A DNA stretch of 64,000 nucleotides. Source: Pseudomonas azotoformans. GTDB taxonomy: Bacteria; Pseudomonadota; Gammaproteobacteria; Pseudomonadales; Pseudomonadaceae. Shown piece by piece: positions 49,514 through 58,246 of this stretch; within the stretch, counting starts at the first letter, position 1, and each line of letters starts with the position of its first letter. The stretch is taken from positions 3,534,001 through 3,598,000 of the forward strand of contig NZ_LT629702.1 in NCBI RefSeq assembly GCF_900103345.1, written 5' to 3'. The position numbers and the translations under genes are program-made. A model generated the notes under the pieces. The model saw nothing but the letters and a program-made list of their open reading frames with translations, ran no database searches and was not told the DNA's origin.

Positions 49514-50124
49514 TGGTTGCTGTGTGGCAGGCCCATTTGAGTTTTGTGTTGCTGGGTTTCGTGGCGCTGAGCGCGCTGCGCTTCACCGCAGCGTGGCGGC
49601 CATGGTTGCTACCGGTGCTGGTGGCGGTGAGTTTTATCCCGGTCAATGCGCTGCCGTTGGCGGCTTATGTGCGCAGTTTTACCGATGACTTGGCGATCAG
49701 CACCTTGGTGTTGCTGGCGTGGGTGGGGTTGTGCCGGCTGGGTGTGGTGCGGGCGCTGGATCGACCCCAGCAGGTACAGATGCTGCTGCTGTTTGGGCTG
49801 CTGAGCCTGTTGCTGTACCCCGCCACCTTGGGCCTGACCTATGTCGATCCTTATCGCTGGGGCTTCAACCCTCGCCCGATGATTGTGCTGGTGGCCGTGG
49901 CGGCACTGGTGATGCTGTGGCTGCGCAACTCGCTGGCGGTGTGGATGTTGGCGGTGGGCACGCTGGCGTTCGCGCTGCGGCTCAAGGCGTCGGAAAACTA
50001 TTGGGACTATCTGGTCGATCCGCTGTTGGCGGCTTACTGCGTGGTCGCTGGACTGATGAAGTTCAAACTGTGGGAGGTGGCTTGCTCTGGATGGCGGCGT
50101 GGCAGCCAGCACATCCGGCGCTGA
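49513..50124 (+). CDS. Integral membrane protein of unknown function
   Basis: The 203-residue protein is very hydrophobic, with about six transmembrane segments, a conserved-looking DPYRWGFNPRPM loop (about 112) and YWDYLVDPLLA near the end. The start ATG overlaps the sialidase-like stop (TAATG). The last 19 codons (from about 50068) read through a REP repeat, so the C-terminus KLWEVACSGWRRGSQHIRR is probably acquired from it. Function unknown; the neighbours suggest a partner of the propeller protein and the LtaS-type enzyme. Confidence 0.7.
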   Translation: MVAVWQAHLSFVLLGFVALSALRFTAAWRPWLLPVLVAVSFIPVNALPLAAYVRSFTDDLAISTLVLLAWVGLCRLGVVRALDRPQQVQMLLLFGLLSLLLYPATLGLTYVDPYRWGFNPRPMIVLVAVAALVMLWLRNSLAVWMLAVGTLAFALRLKASENYWDYLVDPLLAAYCVVAGLMKFKLWEVACSGWRRGSQHIRR

Positions 50125-50157
50125 ACCACCGCCATCGGGAGCAAGCCCCCTCCCACA
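50068..50157. repeat. REP doublet overlapping a gene end
   Basis: CTGTGGGAGGTGGCTTGCTC begins at 50068 inside the coding region; the inverted copy GCAAGCCCCCTCCCACAT ends at 50157. The last 57 nt of the membrane protein gene lie in this element. Confidence 0.82.
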
Positions 50158-50192
50158 TTGGATTTGTGTTGTTTTAGAGAATGGGAAATAGG

Positions 50193-52214
50193 ATGAGTGC
50201 GTTGCAATCACGCCGCCTGCGCTACGGCGTGGGCGCGATCGGGTTGGTGTTTGTGCTGCTGGCGGCGTTGCGGCTGGTGTTTGTGCTGGGTTTTTCCGGC
50301 CTTGATTTCAGTACCCCGGCCCTGCTGGAAACCCTGGGCATCGGCCTGCGGTTCGACCTGCGCCTGGCGGTGCTGGTCCTGCTGCCGCTGGCCGTGCTGG
50401 CATGGCTGCCGCGCTGGAACCTCATCACCCTGCCGGCCCTGCGCTGGCTGGCACGCGGGTATCTGACGGTGGCGCTGGCATTGGTCGGCCTGGTGTACAT
50501 CATCGACTTCGGCCATTACGCCTACCTCGGCGTACGCATCAATGCGACGGTGCTGCGCTACCTGCAAGACGCACAGATTTCACAACAGATGGTGTGGGAA
50601 ACCTACCCAGTGCTGTGGATAACTGCCTGCTGGCTAGCGGCGGTGGCGCTGTGGGTCTGGGCGCTCGTCTGTCTCGAACGATTGACACTCGACCGTGCGC
50701 CCAGCGCCAGCGGCAAGCTGTCCTTGGTCGCCGTTTCCGCCATTGCAGTGGTCAGCGTGCTGCTGGCGCTGCTCGGCCGCGTCGCCCATCTCAATCTGGA
50801 AAACCCGGTCCCCCTGCGCTGGAGTGATGCGTTCTTTTCCGGCAACAGTCAAGTCGCCGCGGTGGGGCTGAACCCGGTGCTGTTTTTGTACGACACCCTC
50901 AAAGTCGGCCAGTCGCAGTTCGATGAAGCCCAGGTGCGCAAGCATTACCCGCAGATCGCCGACTACCTGGGAGTCGACCAACCTGATGCGCAGCAACTCA
51001 ACTTTATTCGCAGCCAGAGCGTGCAGCCGTATCGCCTGGCGGGCGAGCGCCCGCCCAATGTGGTCTTCGTGATGCTCGAATCCCTTGGCACCAGCGCCGT
51101 AGGCGCCTACGGCAACCCGCTCAACCCCACGCCGAACCTGGACAAACTGGCCACCCAGAGCTGGTTCTTCAAACACTTCTATGTGCCTGTCACCGGCACT
51201 GCCAAGACCGTGTGGGCGAGCATCAGCGGCGTGCCGGACGTGACCCGCCAGGAGACTGCCACGCGCAACCCGCTGATCACGCGCCAGCACACGCTGATCA
51301 ACGCCTTCGAGGGTTACCAGAAGTTCTACATGATCGGCGGCAATGCCGGCTGGGCGAATATCAACGCGTTGATTCGTCAGAGCATCGACGGTGTGCAGTT
51401 GTATGAAGAACGCCACTGGCGTTCACCACGGGTGGATGTGTGGGGCATTTCCGACCTGGACCTGTTCAAGGAAGGTGACGCGTTGCTGCGCGCGGTCCCG
51501 AAAGACCAACCGTTCTTCGCCTACCTGCAAACCTCCGGCAACCATCGCCCGTTTACCATCCCCAAGCAAAACGACGGTTTCCAGGTGAAGGACGTCTCCC
51601 TGGAGCACGTCCAGGCCGCCGGCTCGCGCAGCGTCGAGCAGTACAACGCGGTGCAATTGCTGGACTACAACATCGGCCGCCTGATGGAAATCGCCAAGGC
51701 CGGCGGCTGGTACGACAACAGCATTTTCGTGTTCTTCGGCGACCACAACACGCGCATCAGCCAGATCCCGCACATGGCGCCGGCCTTTGAGCAACTGGGT
51801 TTGGAGAGCAATAACGTACCGTTGCTGATCCACGCCCCTGGCCTGGCCCCCCGGGTGATCGAGGAGGCTGTGGGCCTGGCGGACCTTTTGCCCACCGTCG
51901 CCGGCATGGCGGGCATACCGTTTCGCAATGGCGCGATGGGTCGTGATATCCAGCAGCCGGCGCCCGAAGGCGAACGCGTGGTACCCCTGGTGTTGCGCGA
52001 GGGCACCTTCCCGATCATCGGCGGCGTCACCCGGCACTTCCTGCTGCAGATGCAACACGACGGCAGCTCGCCGACCCTGCACGACTTGGCCTCACCCACC
52101 CCGCGAGAGGACGTGGCCACGCAGCACTCCGAAGAGTTTCAACGTTTGCAGGCCTTGACCCGAGGGCTGCATGAGAGCGCACGGTTGATGCTGTTCAGAA
52201 ACGTACGAGAGTGA
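50193..52214 (+). CDS. LtaS-family membrane phosphoglycerol transferase/sulfatase-like protein
   Basis: The protein has about 673 residues, with five N-terminal transmembrane helices (about 12-190) and a periplasmic sulfatase-fold domain (about 285-600). Metal-site motifs are VFVMLESLG (Glu), TGTAKTVWA (likely nucleophile Thr) and FFGDHNTR (Asp-His), as in lipoteichoic-acid synthases and the Gram-negative OpgB/EptA relatives. Its donor and acceptor are unknown. An ATG at 50181 would add four residues; 50193 was preferred because GGGAAATAGG precedes it. It follows the sialidase-like and membrane genes. Confidence 0.85.
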   Translation: MSALQSRRLRYGVGAIGLVFVLLAALRLVFVLGFSGLDFSTPALLETLGIGLRFDLRLAVLVLLPLAVLAWLPRWNLITLPALRWLARGYLTVALALVGLVYIIDFGHYAYLGVRINATVLRYLQDAQISQQMVWETYPVLWITACWLAAVALWVWALVCLERLTLDRAPSASGKLSLVAVSAIAVVSVLLALLGRVAHLNLENPVPLRWSDAFFSGNSQVAAVGLNPVLFLYDTLKVGQSQFDEAQVRKHYPQIADYLGVDQPDAQQLNFIRSQSVQPYRLAGERPPNVVFVMLESLGTSAVGAYGNPLNPTPNLDKLATQSWFFKHFYVPVTGTAKTVWASISGVPDVTRQETATRNPLITRQHTLINAFEGYQKFYMIGGNAGWANINALIRQSIDGVQLYEERHWRSPRVDVWGISDLDLFKEGDALLRAVPKDQPFFAYLQTSGNHRPFTIPKQNDGFQVKDVSLEHVQAAGSRSVEQYNAVQLLDYNIGRLMEIAKAGGWYDNSIFVFFGDHNTRISQIPHMAPAFEQLGLESNNVPLLIHAPGLAPRVIEEAVGLADLLPTVAGMAGIPFRNGAMGRDIQQPAPEGERVVPLVLREGTFPIIGGVTRHFLLQMQHDGSSPTLHDLASPTPREDVATQHSEEFQRLQALTRGLHESARLMLFRNVRE

Positions 52215-52589
52215 TTATTGGGGCTGGAAAGTTTCGAGGTAGGCCAGGATGTCGGCAATCTTGTCCTGGTCGCTGATGCCCCAAAAAATCATCCGCGTGC
52301 CACTCACCACCTTCTTCGGCGCTTCGATATAGGCGGCGAGCTTGTCGCGGGTCCAGACCACACCGGAGTTTTTCATCGCGTCGGAATATTGATAGTCCGT
52401 GGTCGTCCCGGCGGGCCGGCCGATGATGCCATTGAGCTCTGGCCCGAAGCCGCCGCGCGCGCCTTCGCCGATGCTGTGGCAGCCGCCGCAGGTCTTGGTG
52501 AAGAGTTTACCGCCCGCCACGGCGTCGCCGGCCGCCAACACGGGGCTTGCGTTAAGGGCCAGGGCGAGGGTGAACAGGGCGTACTTCAT
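52215..52589 (-). CDS. Class I c-type cytochrome
   Basis: The 124-residue protein has a signal peptide (MKYALFTLALALNASPVLA-AG), one heme site CGGCH (about 34-38) and a distal Met ligand in GTRMIFWG (about 99). It resembles small soluble cytochromes c2/c550. The ATG at 52589 is preceded by GGAG; a longer frame begins at 52601. It is convergent with the LtaS-type gene, with the stop codons back to back. Confidence 0.87.
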   Translation of the reverse strand: MKYALFTLALALNASPVLAAGDAVAGGKLFTKTCGGCHSIGEGARGGFGPELNGIIGRPAGTTTDYQYSDAMKNSGVVWTRDKLAAYIEAPKKVVSGTRMIFWGISDQDKIADILAYLETFQPQ

Positions 52590-52632
52590 GGCAGACTCCA
52601 CAGCGGGTGTAGCAGGCGATTATGCCTGTTTG

Positions 52633-53154
52633 TCAGGAACGCATGCCCATCCAGATCACCGTTTCGGTCCACGCGGTGACCACCGGGGTAAGCGCACGGA
52701 ACCAGGGGTCGCGCACATCGATCTGCGCCGCCGAGTGGTCATGGTGGTGTTGTTCTTCCTCGACGATCGAGGCAATCGTCGCCACCGCCAGCGGGTCAAT
52801 ATCCCGCAGCGTATGCAGTTGATGGGCCAGGTGCTTGAGCACCACGCTTTCAACCGCCACCGTGGTGGCGACGATAGCCTTGCGACCGCACAGCCCGGTG
52901 AGCAACCCCAGCACCAGCCCGCCGAGGCCGCAGAGCCAATAGCTGCGGCAGCGTCGGTAGTGGCGACGTTGCAATTCGGCCTGGAACATGGCGCGATGGC
53001 GGCGTTCGTGGGAGAGGAATTCCTGGAGTTCGGCCACCATGCCAGGGGCGAACAGGCGGGCCATAAACAGTTGGCCGCTGTAGATGCAGATCGCGCCATG
53101 TTCGCCGGCGTGGTCGACTTTGATCATGCGGTTGCCGATAGCGGGGTCGATCAC
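52633..53154 (-). CDS. Coq7-family (demethoxyubiquinone hydroxylase-like) protein
   Basis: The 173-residue protein has the di-iron ligands of the Coq7 family: DHAGEHGA (Glu/His, about 14-21), SHERRHRAMF (Glu and His, about 48) and EEEQHHHD (about 133-140). Coq7 hydroxylates demethoxyubiquinone. A glycine-rich hydrophobic stretch (LCGLGGLVLGLLTGLCG) lies between. It is shorter than the usual coq7 (about 210 residues), so it may be a second copy rather than the main enzyme. It lies alone next to the cytochrome gene. Confidence 0.8.
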   Translation of the reverse strand: MIDPAIGNRMIKVDHAGEHGAICIYSGQLFMARLFAPGMVAELQEFLSHERRHRAMFQAELQRRHYRRCRSYWLCGLGGLVLGLLTGLCGRKAIVATTVAVESVVLKHLAHQLHTLRDIDPLAVATIASIVEEEQHHHDHSAAQIDVRDPWFRALTPVVTAWTETVIWMGMRS

Positions 53155-53320
53155 AGTTCAGTCCTTGGGGGTACAGAGCGCCGCTATCCTGCCGCAGCCT
53201 CACGCAAATACGCAACCTAGACCCTCTGAATGACCATCCATCGCTTCATACACATCCAATCGAACCTAAGCAGCTGTGTTCTACTCCACCTCTATGAACC
53301 CTGATGGTGGAGTAAGGATC

Positions 53321-53701
53321 ATGGCTCAGCCATCGATTTTGGTATTGGAAGACGACGAAATCATTCGGGCGTTGATGGTGGATGTGCTTGAGGAATTCGG
53401 CGCGGTGGTGACGTCGTTTCCTTCGGCGGATGAAGGAATGATTTACCTGGAGCGGGGCGACGATCCGGTGGACCTGATTGTCAGCGATATCCAGATGCCG
53501 GGTTTGCTCAATGGCTATGACCTGAGCAAGGTGGTGGCGCATCGTTGGCCGACGGTACCAGTGGTGTTGACCTCGGGTAATACGAAGCTGGCGGCACAAT
53601 TGGGCGGCTCGGTGCGGTTCCTGCCCAAGCCCTGGAGCTCCGAACATTTGATCCAATGTGTGCAAACGGCGCTCACCCAGCAAGGTTTATCCATGCATTG
53701 A
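53321..53701 (+). CDS. Single-domain response regulator
   Basis: The 126-residue protein is a lone receiver domain with Asp56 (LIVSDIQMPG), acidic residues EDDE at 10-13 and Lys in FLPKPWSS. GGAGTAAGG precedes ATG 53321. It has no output domain. It sits 195 nt upstream of the heme oxygenase-phytochrome operon on the same strand, as in other phytochrome clusters, and may be the target of that kinase. An in-frame ATG at 53294 is not preferred. Confidence 0.85.
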   Translation: MAQPSILVLEDDEIIRALMVDVLEEFGAVVTSFPSADEGMIYLERGDDPVDLIVSDIQMPGLLNGYDLSKVVAHRWPTVPVVLTSGNTKLAAQLGGSVRFLPKPWSSEHLIQCVQTALTQQGLSMH

Positions 53702-53896
53702 TAGCGCTTCAATATCACTCGAACCGAACTTCATGGCGGGCGCTGTGGTCATTGATGAAGCAAGGAGCGACTTTTCTGATCCGCTGGTCAGCCTTTTCGC
53801 CTTGTGCGTACAGCTGCCTGCCTTGAGTTGTGTAGAATTGTCGCCCATTAAAACGCGTCATTCATGGCCGAGAGGCCCACAGTTCGAGCTCATTGA

Positions 53897-54511
53897 ATGC
53901 ATTCACAGGCCCCTGACGTTGGTGCGCCCTCTTTGTTGGAAACGTTGCGCACAGGCACGGCCCTGCTGCATGTGGCGTTGGAAAAGCGCCTGCCGTTTTT
54001 CTCTGAGCGCCTGGATGCCGATTGGTATCAGCGCTTGCTTGAGGCGTACTACGGGTTTTATGGGCCGATGGAAGCGGCGTTGTACGAATGCGATTTGATA
54101 CCTGAGGGCTTCGACCAAGGGTTACGTACGAAAACGCCGACGCTAGTTCACGATCTCGATGCACTGGGCCTGAATGAACAGGCCATCGGCGCCCTGCCCC
54201 GCTGCGCCGAACTGCCGAACCTCGACACCCCCGCCGCCTGCCTCGGAGCTCTGTACGTGCTGGAAGGCGCGACCCTCGGCGGCCAATTGCTGCGCCGGGA
54301 AATGGCCCAGCGCCTGGACGTCAATGCCGACAACGGTGGGGCGTTTCTCAATGTATACGGCGCCGAGACCGGTCGACGCTGGAAAGACTTTCTCGATTTC
54401 TTGGGCCGCCTGCCGCTGGATGCCCCCGCCAAACAGCGCGCGGTAGAGGCAGCCCGTTCGACATTCCGCTGCTTTGAGCAATGGCTCGACAGCCAGGAGG
54501 TACTGCTATGA
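53897..54511 (+). CDS. bphO: Bacteriophytochrome heme oxygenase (BphO)
   Basis: The 204-residue protein is a heme oxygenase of the HemO/BphO type: the proximal heme ligand His25 is in TALLHVALE and the distal helix glycines are in GALYVLEGATLGGQLL (about 117-132). It opens heme to biliverdin, the chromophore of the adjacent bacteriophytochrome. The stop overlaps the bphP start by 4 nt (ATGA), so the two are translationally coupled. No clear ribosome site precedes the ATG. Confidence 0.92.
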   Translation: MHSQAPDVGAPSLLETLRTGTALLHVALEKRLPFFSERLDADWYQRLLEAYYGFYGPMEAALYECDLIPEGFDQGLRTKTPTLVHDLDALGLNEQAIGALPRCAELPNLDTPAACLGALYVLEGATLGGQLLRREMAQRLDVNADNGGAFLNVYGAETGRRWKDFLDFLGRLPLDAPAKQRAVEAARSTFRCFEQWLDSQEVLL

Positions 54512-56751
54512 AACCCGAAGATTTTGAAGAGCTGCTTGCCAACTGTGCCGACGAGCCGATTCGCTTCCCGGGGGCGATCCAGCCCCATGGCGTGCTGCTG
54601 ACATTGTCCGAGCCCGAGCTGAATATCATCCAGGTCAGCGCCAACGTGGGCAGCTTGTTCGGCCATGCGCCCGAGGCGCTGCTGGGCCAGCCGCTGCACA
54701 CGCTGGTGGGCGCCGAGCACGCCCAGGCCGTTGCCGCCATGGCCGAAAACAACACGTTTTTTGACGCGCCGCCGCTGCACGTTTCCTTTAACGGCGCAGA
54801 GTTCGAAGGCCTGCTGCACCGCCATCAGAATGTGCTGGTGCTGGAATTCGAGCCGCGTCTCAAAGACTTCCGTCCACGGGCACTGAACGGGCGCACCAGT
54901 GACCTGGGCAAGATGCTGCAACGTTTGCAGTCGGCGAAAACCCTGCAAGCGCTGTACGAAATCAGCGTGACTGAAATCCAGGCCATGACCGGCTACGACC
55001 GCGTGCTGATCTACCGCTTCGAAGACGAAGGCCACGGCCAGGTGATCGCCGAAGCGTCGGCGCCGTCCATGGAGCTGTTCAACGGGTTGTTCTTCCCCGC
55101 GTCCGACATCCCGGAGCAGGCCCGCGAGCTGTACCGCACCAACTGGCTACGTATCATCCCGAACGCAGCCTACGAGCCGGTTCCGCTGTTGCCCAAGCTG
55201 CGCCCGGACAACGGCCAGCCGCTGGATCTGAGCTTTGCCACCCTGCGCAGCGTGTCGCCGATCCACTGTCAGTACATGCAGAACATGGGCGTGTTGTCGT
55301 CCATGAGCATCTCGCTGATGAAGGGCGACAAACTCTGGGGCCTGATAAGTTGCGGTAACCGCGAGCCACTGCTGGTGCCGAACGACTTGCGCACTGCCTG
55401 CCAGACCATCGGCCAAGTACTGTCGCTGCAGATCAGCGCCATGGAGGCTCTGGACCTGAGCCGCCAGCGCGAAGAGAAAGTCGAGGCCCTGGCGTTGCTC
55501 GACCAAGCGATGAAGCGCTCGGCAGAGAACGTATTCGACGGCCTGGCCCAGCAACCGCAGTTGCTGATGGACCTGACCCTGTCCGGCGGCGTGGCGATCA
55601 TCGAAGACAAACAACTGCACCGCTACGGCAACTGCCCGGAACCGGCGCAGATCCGTGCCTTGCACAAGTGGCTGCAAGGGCGCGGTGAGCCGGTGTTTTC
55701 CAGCCATAACCTGGTGTCGGTTTACCCACCGGCCGCTGAGTTCCAACAAGTGGCCAGTGGCGTATTGGCCATGAGCCTGCCTAAGCCTGTGGACAACGGT
55801 GTGCTGTGGTTCCGCCCGGAAGTGAAGGAGAACATTAACTGGAGCGGCGACCCGAAAAAACCGCTGGACCTGGAAAACTCTGACGCCGGCCTGCGCCTTC
55901 GCCCACGCACCTCGTTTGAAATCTGGAAAGTGGAAATGGCCGGCATCTCCACCAAGTGGAGCCACGGCGACCACTTTGCCGCCAACGACCTGCGCCGCTC
56001 GGCCCTGGAAAACGATCTGGCGCGCCAGGTGCTGCGCGAGCAACAGGCCGTGCGTGCGCGTGATGAACTGGTGGCGGTGGTGTCCCACGACCTGCGTAAC
56101 CCGATGACGGTGATCTCGATGCTGTGCGGCATGATGCAAAAGGCCTTCAGCTCCGATGGCCCACATACCTCGCGACGGATTTCCTCGGCTATCGACACCA
56201 TGCAACAGGCCGCCGGGCGCATGAACGTACTGCTGGAAGACTTGCTCGACACCTCGAAAATCGAGGCCGGGCGGTATGTGGTCAAGCCGGTGGCACTCGA
56301 CGTGACCCAGATCTTCGAGGAAGCCTATTCCCTGCTGGCACCGCTGGCGATGGATAAGGGCATCGACCTGTCTTTCAACGCCGAGCCGGGCCTGCAGATC
56401 AATGCCGACCCGGAACGTCTGTTCCAGGTGCTGTCGAACCTGATCGGCAACGCGATCAAGTTCACTCCGCGCCAGGGCAACATCGGCATCAGCGCCATGA
56501 GCAATGGCGAAGAAATTGTGTTCTCCGTGCGCGACTCCGGCGAAGGCATTGCACCGGAACAACTGCCGCACGTGTTTGACCGTTACTGGACCCAGACGGA
56601 AAACAATCCGACCGGCAGCGGGCTGGGGCTATATATCACGCAAGGTATCGTCCAGGCCCACGGCGGCAAGATCGTTGCCGAAAGCGAAGTGGGTCGGGGG
56701 AGTGAGTTCCGGTTTACGGTGCCGAAGGTGATCGACGACTCGCATACCTGA
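54508..56751 (+). CDS. bphP: Bacteriophytochrome sensor histidine kinase BphP
   Basis: The 747-residue red/far-red photoreceptor has the biliverdin-binding Cys13 near the N-terminus (ANCADEPIRFPGAIQPHG), then PAS (about 15-120), GAF (about 135-310, with the PASDIPEQARELY signature) and PHY (about 320-495) domains, and a C-terminal kinase with His527 in VVSHDLRNPM and ATP-binding motifs NLIGNAIKFTPR and GSGLGLYI. Light changes kinase activity. ATG 54508 (MKPEDFEELLANC) overlaps bphO by 4 nt. Confidence 0.96.
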   Translation: MKPEDFEELLANCADEPIRFPGAIQPHGVLLTLSEPELNIIQVSANVGSLFGHAPEALLGQPLHTLVGAEHAQAVAAMAENNTFFDAPPLHVSFNGAEFEGLLHRHQNVLVLEFEPRLKDFRPRALNGRTSDLGKMLQRLQSAKTLQALYEISVTEIQAMTGYDRVLIYRFEDEGHGQVIAEASAPSMELFNGLFFPASDIPEQARELYRTNWLRIIPNAAYEPVPLLPKLRPDNGQPLDLSFATLRSVSPIHCQYMQNMGVLSSMSISLMKGDKLWGLISCGNREPLLVPNDLRTACQTIGQVLSLQISAMEALDLSRQREEKVEALALLDQAMKRSAENVFDGLAQQPQLLMDLTLSGGVAIIEDKQLHRYGNCPEPAQIRALHKWLQGRGEPVFSSHNLVSVYPPAAEFQQVASGVLAMSLPKPVDNGVLWFRPEVKENINWSGDPKKPLDLENSDAGLRLRPRTSFEIWKVEMAGISTKWSHGDHFAANDLRRSALENDLARQVLREQQAVRARDELVAVVSHDLRNPMTVISMLCGMMQKAFSSDGPHTSRRISSAIDTMQQAAGRMNVLLEDLLDTSKIEAGRYVVKPVALDVTQIFEEAYSLLAPLAMDKGIDLSFNAEPGLQINADPERLFQVLSNLIGNAIKFTPRQGNIGISAMSNGEEIVFSVRDSGEGIAPEQLPHVFDRYWTQTENNPTGSGLGLYITQGIVQAHGGKIVAESEVGRGSEFRFTVPKVIDDSHT

Positions 56752-56784
56752 CTGAACGTCCCTACTGTGAAGGTCGAGCGTTTT

Positions 56785-56916
56785 GTGGTGAGCGGGCTTG
56801 CCCCGCGCTGGGCTGCGCAGCAGCCCCAATAGATCCACCGTGAACTTCCAGATACACCGAGTTGGTTGGTTTGAGGGCTGCTTCGCAGCCCAGCGCGGGG
56901 CAAGCCCGCTCACTAC
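56785..56916. repeat. Long inverted REP pair (GTGGTGAGCGGGCTTGCCCC class)
   Basis: GTGGTGAGCGGGCTTGCCCC begins at 56785 and its near-exact inverse ends at 56916 (..CCCGCTCACTAC). The arms extend inward through GGGCTGCGCAGCAGCCC and GGGCTGCTTCGCAGCCC. It is a large hairpin-forming pair between convergent genes and another repeat class in this window. Confidence 0.82.
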
Positions 56917-56926
56917 AAGGTCCGCT

Positions 56927-58246
56927 TTAAACCGGCAGAACCGCTACCGCTTCCAGCCCTCCGCCGTGGCGTTCGGTCAGGGTCAGGGTGCCGCCGTGTT
57001 CCAGCACAATCGCCCGGGCGGTGGAGAGCCCCAAGCCGACACCGCCCGTGCTTTTATTGCGTGAGCCCTCCAGGCGATAGAACGGCAGGAACACCTCCTC
57101 CCGATGTTCAGCCGCAATGCCCGGGCCGCGATCCAGCACGCGAATCACCACCTCGTCCTGTGTGTGCTGCAACTCGATCTCCGGCGCGACGCCATAGTGG
57201 ATCGCGTTGTCCACGAGGTTGGTCATCACCCGCTTGAGCCCCAGGGGCCTGCCGAAATACACCAGGCGTGGTGGGCCGTGAAAGGCGATGTCGATCGCCT
57301 GGTCGCGGTAGTCGTCGATCAGGGTTTGCAGCAACTCCGCCAGGTCCAATTGGGTGGCCTGTTCGAGGCGGGCGTCGTCACGAAAGAACTCCAAAGCGGT
57401 GTTGATCATGGCCTGCATTTCATCGACATCGCGAAACAGCCGTTGCTGCTGGTCGGCGTCTTCGATGAATTCCCCGCGCAGGCGCAGGCGCGTCAGCGGC
57501 GCACGCAGGTCGTGGGAGATGGCCGCGAGCATTTGCGTGCGGTCCTGGATGAAGTGGCGTAACTGCGCCTGCATGCTGTTGAACGCAAGGATCGCCTGGC
57601 GGATTTCATGGGGCCCCACCGGCTCGATGGGCGGTGCACGAAAGTCCGCACCAAAGCGCCGCACGCCCTGGGCAAAGTCCTGCAGCGGCCGCGCCAGGCG
57701 CCGAGTGGCCACCAGGGTGACCAGTACGGTGGATATCAGCACCAGCAACACCACGATCACACTGCGTGCGCCCTCGTCCAGGCCCCAGCTGCGGGCCCGC
57801 GCGGTGAACATCAACCAGGACCGATCGGCCAGTTGCATCAGCAGCATGTAGTGGCCGTTGCCACCGGGCCAGTCGGACGGTTCATAGGCTTCCATGGGCC
57901 GGATCGGACCGTCGAGCAAGTGCTCGAAGGCCTGTTCTCCCGAATGGAAATCCGGGTCCTCCAGCACGGGCAAATCAAAGGCTGTTCGCTGTGCCGACCA
58001 CCTCACACTGAACGAGTCATCGCCCATGATCTCTGCCAGGCGCGGTCGTTGCGCCGGCTCCGACGCTTCGACCACACGCACGACCACGGCGATCTTTTCC
58101 AGCAGACCGGTCTCGGTTATGGGCGGCCGTGCCCATACGCCGGCCAACTGCACGAACAACGCGTTGAATGCCAGCGCAGTGAACATCGCGATCAGCACCG
58201 TCAGGGCGATCCAGCGGGCCACGGTGTCGCGTGGGCGGCGACTCAT
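56927..58246 (-). CDS. Sensor histidine kinase (EnvZ-like)
   Basis: The 439-residue kinase has two transmembrane helices (about 11-34 and 160-180) around a periplasmic sensor of about 125 residues, HAMP, phospho-accepting His245 in AAISHDLRAPLTRL and ATP-binding motifs (NLVDNAIHYG, DRGPGIAAEH, GVGLGLSTAR). It overlaps the response regulator by 4 nt. The signal is unknown. The divergent MlaA-like gene may be a target. Confidence 0.9.
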   Translation of the reverse strand: MSRRPRDTVARWIALTVLIAMFTALAFNALFVQLAGVWARPPITETGLLEKIAVVVRVVEASEPAQRPRLAEIMGDDSFSVRWSAQRTAFDLPVLEDPDFHSGEQAFEHLLDGPIRPMEAYEPSDWPGGNGHYMLLMQLADRSWLMFTARARSWGLDEGARSVIVVLLVLISTVLVTLVATRRLARPLQDFAQGVRRFGADFRAPPIEPVGPHEIRQAILAFNSMQAQLRHFIQDRTQMLAAISHDLRAPLTRLRLRGEFIEDADQQQRLFRDVDEMQAMINTALEFFRDDARLEQATQLDLAELLQTLIDDYRDQAIDIAFHGPPRLVYFGRPLGLKRVMTNLVDNAIHYGVAPEIELQHTQDEVVIRVLDRGPGIAAEHREEVFLPFYRLEGSRNKSTGGVGLGLSTARAIVLEHGGTLTLTERHGGGLEAVAVLPV

